From: Streptomyces californicus
GTDB lineage: Bacteria; Actinomycetota; Actinomycetes; Streptomycetales; Streptomycetaceae
Assembly: GCF_000717645.1 (NCBI RefSeq)
Contig: NZ_JNZZ01000006.1
Coordinates: forward strand, 124,001-188,000
Length of the DNA stretch: 64,000 bases
Direction: 5' to 3'
The first letter of the stretch is position 1; every line of letters begins with the position of its first letter. Below the pieces are notes generated by a model, which ran no database searches, had not been told where the DNA came from, and was given only the letters and a program-made list of their open reading frames with translations. Below are positions 58,863 to 64,000 of the stretch, in pieces. The position numbers were made by a program, and so were the translations under genes.

Positions 58863-60593
58863 TCAGCCGCGCCAGACGTCGGCGGTCAGCGTGACCTTGC
58901 CGGAGGCCGGGACGGTGGCGGTGCGGTTGGCGCCGCTCTCCCAGGTGACGTTGCCGGAAGCGTCCTTGCGGACGTACTTGTAGGCGAACGTGGTCCCGGC
59001 GGGCAGGTTCACGTCCAGCTTCCAGACCGGGTACGTCGCCGGGTCGAGCTTCGGCGCGTTCGCCGGGTTCCAGTTGCCGAGGGCGGCCTGGTCACCGGTG
59101 ACGTGGATGTTCTGGCCGAGCTGCGTGGTGGCGTTGACGCCGAAGGAGGCGCCGGAGGAGCCGTTGCCCGGCCCCGGGCCGGGGTCGGTGCCGCCCCCGG
59201 AGCAGGTCCGGGCATTCGCGTGGAGGGCGACGGCGGTGCCGGCCGGGACGGTGGCGGTGAACCGGCCGGAGCCGTTGACGGTGACGCCCTTGCCGGACTG
59301 GACGTCGCAGTAGTCACCTGCGGGCAGGGAGGTCTGGAAGGTCCGGTTCAGCGCGGAGCCCTCGTGGTTGATCGCGACGTACGCCTTGGTGCCCCGGCCG
59401 AAGGCGATCTGGTCGCCGCCGTTGTCCCACCAGTCGGTGACTCCCCGGCCGCGGGCCGCGTTGCGGAAGCCGACCATGGAGGAGATCTCGCGCCAGGCGT
59501 GCTGGCACTTCCAGCCGTCGCTGTAGCAGGCGTTGACCTGGCCGCCGTTGGGAGGCCCGGCGTCGTGGTCGCTGAACTCGTAGCCGGAGTGGACGTCCGG
59601 GGAGCCGTAGGGATAGGCCAGCATGAAGACGTTGGCGAGGGTGTAGGCGGAGCCGTGTCTGTAGTTGAGGGTGTCGCCGCCCCGCTCGGTGTCGTGGTTG
59701 TCGACGAAGACGCCGGACTTGCCGGACTCCATGAAGCCCCAGCCCTCACCGAAGTTCTTCAGGTGGGCGAGGTTCTCGTTGAGGAAGACCTGCTTGAGGC
59801 TCCGCCCGTAACGGAACTCCTGGACGTCGCCGGTGCCGAGGTATTCGGAGGGCGAGACGGCCTCCCCCGCCCCGTGGATCGCCTCCTGCTTCCAGTAGAC
59901 GTTCGGGTTGGTCAGCCGGGACTTGATGGCGGCCAGGTCGGCGGCGGGCATGTGCTTCGCGGCGTCGATGCGGAAGCCGTCCACACCGAGCGAGAGCAGG
60001 TCGTTGAGGTACCCGGCGATCCTGCCGCGTACGTGGTCCTCGCCGGTGTCCAGGTCGGCGAGGCCGACCAGTTCGCAGTTCTGGACGTTGCCGCGGTCGT
60101 TGTAGTTGCTGATCTGGGACCGGCAGTCGTCCATGTCGGCGCCGGAGTAGAGGCCCGGGTAGTCGTACTTGGTGTACGCGGAGCCTCCGGTGCCGGTGCC
60201 GTTGCCCGCCGCCATGTGGTTGATGACGGAGTCGGCGACGACCTTCACGCCCGCCGAGTGACACGTGTTGACCATGGCGGAGAAGGCGGCCCGGTCACCG
60301 AGCCGGCCGGCGATCCGGTAGCTGACGGGCTGGTACGAGGTCCACCACTGGCCGCCCTGGATGTGCTCCTGGGGCGGCGAGACCTGGACGTAGCCGTAGC
60401 CCGCCGGGCCGAGGGTGTCCGTACACGCCTTGGCTATGGAGGCGAACTTCCACTCGAACATCACGGCGGTGACGTCCTTGTCGCCCGGAGCGGCGGCCAG
60501 CGCGGGGGACGCGGTGCCGAGTCCGGTGGGGACGACGAGGGCGGCGGCGCCGGCCACGAGGGCGAGCGCGGCGGACAGGGGCCTGCGTGCCAT
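58863..60593 (-). CDS. Secreted alpha-amylase with C-terminal CBM20 starch-binding domain
   Basis: The 576-residue enzyme has a signal peptide ending near residue 35 ([13 protein letters not shown]). Its GH13 domain contains DSVINHM, the nucleophile Asp in [14 protein letters not shown], the acid Glu in [12 protein letters not shown] and [11 protein letters not shown] Gly/Pro linker and a CBM20 module follow ([33 protein letters not shown]). It hydrolyses starch outside the cell. AGGAGG before the ATG is strong. Its own promoter and operators lie at 60680-60742, so it can be induced independently of the upstream glucosidase/LacI genes. Confidence 0.95.
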   Translation of the reverse strand: MARRPLSAALALVAGAAALVVPTGLGTASPALAAAPGDKDVTAVMFEWKFASIAKACTDTLGPAGYGYVQVSPPQEHIQGGQWWTSYQPVSYRIAGRLGDRAAFSAMVNTCHSAGVKVVADSVINHMAAGNGTGTGGSAYTKYDYPGLYSGADMDDCRSQISNYNDRGNVQNCELVGLADLDTGEDHVRGRIAGYLNDLLSLGVDGFRIDAAKHMPAADLAAIKSRLTNPNVYWKQEAIHGAGEAVSPSEYLGTGDVQEFRYGRSLKQVFLNENLAHLKNFGEGWGFMESGKSGVFVDNHDTERGGDTLNYRHGSAYTLANVFMLAYPYGSPDVHSGYEFSDHDAGPPNGGQVNACYSDGWKCQHAWREISSMVGFRNAARGRGVTDWWDNGGDQIAFGRGTKAYVAINHEGSALNRTFQTSLPAGDYCDVQSGKGVTVNGSGRFTATVPAGTAVALHANARTCSGGGTDPGPGPGNGSSGASFGVNATTQLGQNIHVTGDQAALGNWNPANAPKLDPATYPVWKLDVNLPAGTTFAYKYVRKDASGNVTWESGANRTATVPASGKVTLTADVWRG

Positions 60594-60679
60594 GTCTTTC
60601 CTCCTGCGGGTGGGGGAAACGCGGGTGACGGTGCAGCCTCAGCCGGCAACGCGCCATGCCCTCAAGGCTCATGAAGGTT

Positions 60680-60710
60680 CTTGCTGCAAGAATGCAAACC
60701 TTGCTGCGAG
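60680..60710 (-). promoter_or_regulatory. Twin LacI-type operators at the amylase start site
   Basis: CTTGCTGCAAG (60680-60690) is a perfect 5+1+5 palindrome and CTTGCTGCGAG (60700-60710) matches it with one mismatch. Their centres are exactly 20 bases apart, two helical turns. They cover the predicted transcript start and early leader. This resembles the CTTGCAG-type direct repeats known upstream of streptomycete amylase genes. Confidence 0.65.
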
Positions 60711-60713
60711 CAG

Positions 60714-60742
60714 ACCGTACGAGCCCGCCCCCCACCGGTCAA
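60714..60742 (-). promoter_or_regulatory. Alpha-amylase promoter
   Basis: On the minus strand TTGACC (60742-60737), a 17-base spacer and TACGGT (60719-60714) form a near-consensus vegetative promoter. It predicts a transcript start around 60705-60708 and a leader of about 110 bases. Confidence 0.75.
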
Positions 60743-60815
60743 CCCTTTAGACACACCGCGCTCACATCCACGAAACACGCCATTTTTCTTCGCGGTTTCT
60801 CACTGCAAGGTCTTT

Positions 60816-60829
60816 CGCAAGAGATTGCG
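60816..60829 (-). promoter_or_regulatory. Upstream CGCAA-n4-TTGCG site
   Basis: CGCAAGAGATTGCG is a perfect 5+4+5 inverted repeat about 75 bases upstream of the amylase -35, flanked by CTGCAAG (60803-60809) and TTGCAG (60841-60846). These further TTGCA-type half sites could hold additional regulator for looping or catabolite control. The rest of the 60594-61081 gap shows no coding frame I can support. Confidence 0.4.
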
Positions 60830-61081
60830 GGCCTGTTACGTTGCAGGCGACTCCGGTCCGGTCGGCCGAGGGTTCCGGGCCCGTCCGCACGGAGGGTCCC
60901 GGACTCCACGCGCCCGGCCGGCCGGGCCGGTCACGGCAAGAGAGGCACCCGGAGTCGCCACAACTCCCCGCCGGCCCTTCCTGGGCCGACTCCTGGTGCC
61001 TCTCCTGTACGTGTGCGCCCCTCGCGGCCCCGCGGCCGGTACGTGTTCCCACGGCCGCCGTCACGATCCGCCGGGCTCGCC

Positions 61082-62125
61082 CTACGCGCGTACCGCCGCC
61101 GTCGATCCCCGTACCACCAGCTCCGGCTGGAAGACGTACTCCGTGCGCTGCACCGGGCTCCCGCCGATCTCCTCCAGCAGCGCGCCGACCGCGGCCGCCG
61201 CCATCGCCTGCACGGGCTGGCGCACCGTGGTCAGCGGCGGGTCGGTGAACGCGATGAGCTGCGAGTCGTCGAAGCCGACGACCGAGACGTCCCCGGGCAC
61301 GTCGAGCCCTCTCCCCCGGGCGGTGCGGACCACGCCGAGGGCCATCAGGTCGCTGCCGCAGACGATGCCCGTGCACCCCGCGTCCAGCAGCGCGCCCGCC
61401 GCCACCTGGCCGCCCTCGACGCCGAACAACGTCGAGCAAACCAGGAGTTCGGCCTCGGAGCGGTCCATACCGAGCACCGAGGCCGCCGCGGCCAGGAACC
61501 CGTCGCGCTTGCGGCGGGAGGGGACGTAGCGCTGCGGCCCGATGGCCAGGCCGATCCGGCGGTGGCCGAGGTCGGCGAGGTGCTGGAGGGCCATCGTCAC
61601 GGCGGCGTTGTCGTCGGGCGAGACGAACGGGGCGCTGATGCGCTCGTTGTACCCGTTGATCAGGACGAACGGTACGCCGCGCTCGGTGAGCGCGGCGTAC
61701 CGCCCCGGGTCGGCGGAGGTGTCCGCGTGCAGCCCGGAGAGGAAGACGATGCCGCCGACCCCGCGCTCCACGAGCTGCTCGACGAGTTCGTCCTCGGTGG
61801 CCCCGCCGGGGAGCTGGGTGCAGAGGACGGGCGTGTATCCGTGGCCGGCCAGCACCTGTTCCACGGACTGGGCGAACGCCGGGAAGATCGGGTTGGTGAG
61901 TTCGGGCGTCACCAGGCCGATCAGCCCGGCGCTGCGCTGCCGCAGCCGTACGGGGCGTTCGTAGCCCAGGATGTCGAGCGCCGCGAGCACCCGCTGACGC
62001 GTGGAGTCCGCGACGCCCTGCTTCCCGTTGAGGACCCGGCTGACCGTCGCCTCGCTGACCGCCGCCTGTCCGGCGATGTCGGAGAGGCGGGGCGCCGCAC
62101 CGGTCCTGGGCGGGGGCAGGGTCAC
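61082..62125 (-). CDS. LacI-family transcriptional regulator
   Basis: The 347-residue repressor has the LacI helix-turn-helix and hinge (LSDIAGQAAVSEATVSRVLN, then GYERPVRLRQRSAGLIGLV) and a periplasmic-binding-like sensor domain (VCGSDLMALGVVRTARGRG, VVGFDDSQLIAFTDPPLTTV). By context it should sense maltose or a maltodextrin and bind the TTGC-type operators upstream of amylase. The GTG start at 62125 overlaps the alpha-glucosidase stop by four bases (GTGA), so it is translationally coupled to the pathway gene it may control. I cannot say whether it is the main MalR of the genome, which may lie beyond malE outside the window. Confidence 0.9.
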   Translation of the reverse strand: MTLPPPRTGAAPRLSDIAGQAAVSEATVSRVLNGKQGVADSTRQRVLAALDILGYERPVRLRQRSAGLIGLVTPELTNPIFPAFAQSVEQVLAGHGYTPVLCTQLPGGATEDELVEQLVERGVGGIVFLSGLHADTSADPGRYAALTERGVPFVLINGYNERISAPFVSPDDNAAVTMALQHLADLGHRRIGLAIGPQRYVPSRRKRDGFLAAAASVLGMDRSEAELLVCSTLFGVEGGQVAAGALLDAGCTGIVCGSDLMALGVVRTARGRGLDVPGDVSVVGFDDSQLIAFTDPPLTTVRQPVQAMAAAAVGALLEEIGGSPVQRTEYVFQPELVVRGSTAAVRA

Positions 62126-63798
62126 ACCGTCCACCACACCGTGGTGTCGGCGGGCAGCTCGGCCTCGGCGCCGTCCACGGTGACCGGGGAGCTGGCGAGC
62201 AGCACCCGGCCGCGGGCGGCGACGCGGACCGGGGCGCCGGTGGTGTTGACGGTGCAGACGAAGCCGGGGCGGGCGAAGACGAGGACGCCCTCGGGGCCCT
62301 CCAGCCACTCGACGTCCGTGCCCGCGCCGAGGCCCGGGTGGTCGCGGCGGGCGGCGATGGCGGCCCGGTACAGCTCCAGGGTGGAGCCCTCCACGCCGGT
62401 CTGCGCCTCGACGGACAACTCGCCCCAGCCGGCGGGCTGCGGGAGCCAGCTGCCGCCGTCGCCGAAGCCGTACGACGTGCCCTCGCGGGTCCACGGGATC
62501 GGGACGCGGCAGCCGTCGCGGAAGCCGTCCTGGCCCTCGGCGCGGAAGAACGAGGGGTCCTGGCGGGCCTCGTCGGGCAGGTCCGTGACGTCGGGCAGGC
62601 CGAGCTCCTCGCCCTGGTAGACGTAGGCGGAGCCGGGCAGGGCGAGCATCAGCAGGGAGGCGGCGCGGGCACGGCGCAGCCCCAGCTCGCGGTCGCCGGG
62701 GGTGCGGATCTGGGTGCCGAGGCCGGGCGGGTTGGCGAACCGGGTGGCGTGGCGGGTGACGTCGTGGTTGGAGAGCACCCAGGTGGTGGGGGCGCCGACC
62801 GGGCGCATGGCGTCGAGCGAGGAGTCGATGACCGCGCGCAGCTCGGCGGCGTCCCAGGCGGTGGAGAGGTACTGGAAGTTGAACGCCTGGTGCATCTCGT
62901 CGGGGCGCACGTAGTGGGCGGTGCGCTCGACGGTCGGGGTCCACGCCTCGGCGACGGCGATCCGCTCGCCGGGGTACTCGTCGAGGATGGTGCGCCAGCT
63001 TCGGTAGATCTCGTGGACGCCGTCCTGGTCGAAGAAGGGCATGACGTCGTTGCCGAGCAGCTTGAGCTGGTCGTGGGAGCCGAGGTCGGGCAGCCCCTCG
63101 GCCTTGACGAGCCCGTGGGCGACGTCCACGCGGAAGCCGTCGACGCCCATGTCGAGCCAGAAGCGCAGGATGGAGCGGAACTCGTCGGCGACGGCCGGGT
63201 GCTCCCAGTTGAAGTCGGGCTGCTCGGGGGCGAAGAGGTGGAGGTACCAGTCGCCCGGGGTGCCGTCCGGGTTCGCCGTACGGGTCCAGGCGGGGCCGCC
63301 GAAGATGGACTCCCAGTCGTTGGGCGGGAGTTCGCCGTCCGCGCCCTTGCCGGGGCGGAAGTGGTAGCGCTCGCGCAGGGCGGAGCCGGGGCCCTCGGCC
63401 AGGGCGCGCTTGAACCACTCGTGCTGGTCGGAGGAGTGGTTGGGCACCAGGTCGACGATGATGCGCAGCCCCAGGCCGTGGGCCTCGCGGATCAGCGCGT
63501 CGGCGTCCAGCAGGTTGCCGAACATCGGGTCGATGGCCCGGTAGTCGGAGACGTCGTACCCGGCGTCGGCCTGCGGGGAGGCGTAGAAGGGGCTGAGCCA
63601 GACCGCGTCGACGCCCAGGTCCTTCAGGTGGGGCAGACGGGCGGTGACGCCGGGAAGGTCGCCCATGCCGTCGCCGTTGCCGTCGGCGAAGCTCCGCGGA
63701 TAGACCTGGTAGATCACCGCGTCCTGCCACCAGCCGGTGCGGTGGACCGGGGCGTCGTCGGACGTGCCGGTGGAGGGGGCAGCGAGGTGCTGGGTCAT
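62122..63798 (-). CDS. GH13 alpha-glucosidase (intracellular)
   Basis: The 558-residue protein lacks a signal peptide. It begins MTQHLAAPSTGTSDDAPVHR and has the oligo-1,6-/alpha-glucosidase core: WWQDAVIYQVYPRSFADGNG, DLVPNHSSDQHEW, MGVDGFRVDVAHG with nucleophile Asp, RIAVAEAW with acid Glu and WVLSNHDVTRHATR. It hydrolyses imported maltose or maltodextrin to glucose. It lies 117 bases downstream of a MalG-type permease gene and is coupled to the LacI gene, so the transporter, hydrolase and regulator read in one direction. Confidence 0.93.
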   Translation of the reverse strand: MTQHLAAPSTGTSDDAPVHRTGWWQDAVIYQVYPRSFADGNGDGMGDLPGVTARLPHLKDLGVDAVWLSPFYASPQADAGYDVSDYRAIDPMFGNLLDADALIREAHGLGLRIIVDLVPNHSSDQHEWFKRALAEGPGSALRERYHFRPGKGADGELPPNDWESIFGGPAWTRTANPDGTPGDWYLHLFAPEQPDFNWEHPAVADEFRSILRFWLDMGVDGFRVDVAHGLVKAEGLPDLGSHDQLKLLGNDVMPFFDQDGVHEIYRSWRTILDEYPGERIAVAEAWTPTVERTAHYVRPDEMHQAFNFQYLSTAWDAAELRAVIDSSLDAMRPVGAPTTWVLSNHDVTRHATRFANPPGLGTQIRTPGDRELGLRRARAASLLMLALPGSAYVYQGEELGLPDVTDLPDEARQDPSFFRAEGQDGFRDGCRVPIPWTREGTSYGFGDGGSWLPQPAGWGELSVEAQTGVEGSTLELYRAAIAARRDHPGLGAGTDVEWLEGPEGVLVFARPGFVCTVNTTGAPVRVAARGRVLLASSPVTVDGAEAELPADTTVWWTV

Positions 63799-63915
63799 GT
63801 CGTCCCTGGGGTGTCTGGGTGGGGAGCGGCGCCGGTGACCGGGTCGGGGTGTCCGGCGCCGCCGTGCCGGGTGCGGTGGTGCGTACGGGTGCTGGTGCGG
63901 GTGGCCAGGGGTCTC

Positions 63916-64000
63916 TCAGCCCTTGACGGCTCCGGCGGACATGCCGGTGACCAGGTGCTTCTGGGCGAAGAGGAACACCAGGGCGGCCGGGATGGCGATG
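63916..64000 (-). CDS. Sugar ABC transporter permease, C-terminal end (MalG-type)
   Basis: Only the last 27 codons are present; the gene continues past the window. The visible end, AALVFLFAQKHLVTGMSAGA followed by VKG and TGA, is the characteristic C-terminus of MalG/LacG-type maltodextrin permeases. With the alpha-glucosidase and secreted amylases downstream, it is probably the maltose/maltodextrin importer. Confidence 0.85.
   Translation of the reverse strand, partial: IAIPAALVFLFAQKHLVTGMSAGAVKG

Noticed and set aside
53569..58983. An 1804-codon open frame on the plus strand opposite the amylopullulanase gene
   Set aside because: It mirrors the real gene, is Gly/Val/Arg-rich as expected from third-position GC bias in the antisense frame, and contains no recognisable domain.
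1..64000. tRNA, rRNA, insertion sequence or integrase genes
   Set aside because: I found no T-loop/acceptor pairs of a tRNA, no rRNA-like sequence, no transposase motifs and no terminal inverted repeats.

Overview
The window is chromosomal DNA of a Streptomyces. The evidence is very high GC, GTG/TTG starts, a rare TTA codon, leaderless TANNNT promoters, and a gene order (cobalamin genes, pepA, lpd-E2-GntR-aceE, lipB-lipA, glnA, glnII, maltose/amylase genes) that I recognise from memory as the conserved Streptomyces core. I see no mobile element, tRNA, rRNA or CRISPR array.

Region 1 (1-6465): the 3' end of an HtrA-type protease, a small conserved gene, and a cobalamin nucleotide-loop set (cobU-like fusion, cobT, cobS) interrupted by two membrane-protein genes whose 3' ends overlap. 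Region 2 (6674-15758): leucyl aminopeptidase, then lipoamide dehydrogenase, the two-lipoyl-domain E2, a GntR/FCD regulator and homodimeric pyruvate dehydrogenase E1. A 17-bp palindrome overlaps the aceE -35. Region 3 (15941-22563): WYL regulator, DUF4240-like protein, GNAT, epimerase, a TTA-containing FAD oxidoreductase and a TPR/HTH regulator. Region 4 (22864-28719): lipB, lipA, a 66-residue gene, DUF4191, RDD and glnA behind a GlnR box. Lipoate synthesis lies close to its lipoylated client E2.

Region 5 (28793-39756) is accessory: GNAT, a close chloramphenicol phosphotransferase relative, an M55 aminopeptidase with an in-frame 11-residue triplication, ArsC-like, MocR and Gfo/Idh/MocA genes, then a translationally coupled pair encoding a TROVE-like/vWA protein and an ARPP-2-like protein, and finally glnII with its own GlnR-type box. 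Region 6 (39901-53280): a receiverless OmpR-type DNA-binding protein with a possible small upstream peptide, an MMPL exporter divergent from a histidine kinase/response regulator pair, MarR and AhpD-like genes, a methyltransferase, a di-iron-protein/PDR-reductase/TetR group, an iron-box-controlled DUF2470 gene, and an NB-ARC/TPR ATPase. Region 7 (53458-64000, all minus strand): alpha-glucan use, with the 3' end of a MalG-type permease, alpha-glucosidase, a LacI regulator coupled to it, secreted alpha-amylase with operators at its start site, and a secreted 1772-residue amylopullulanase.

The strongest unexplained structure is a set of locus-specific, degenerate tandem-repeat arrays (20-47 bp units) placed just after stop codons between genes. 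One copies a gene's own stop region. An in-frame array of the same style sits inside the M55 gene. The best candidate for a little-described system is the TROVE-vWA/ARPP-2 pair at 35747-38397.
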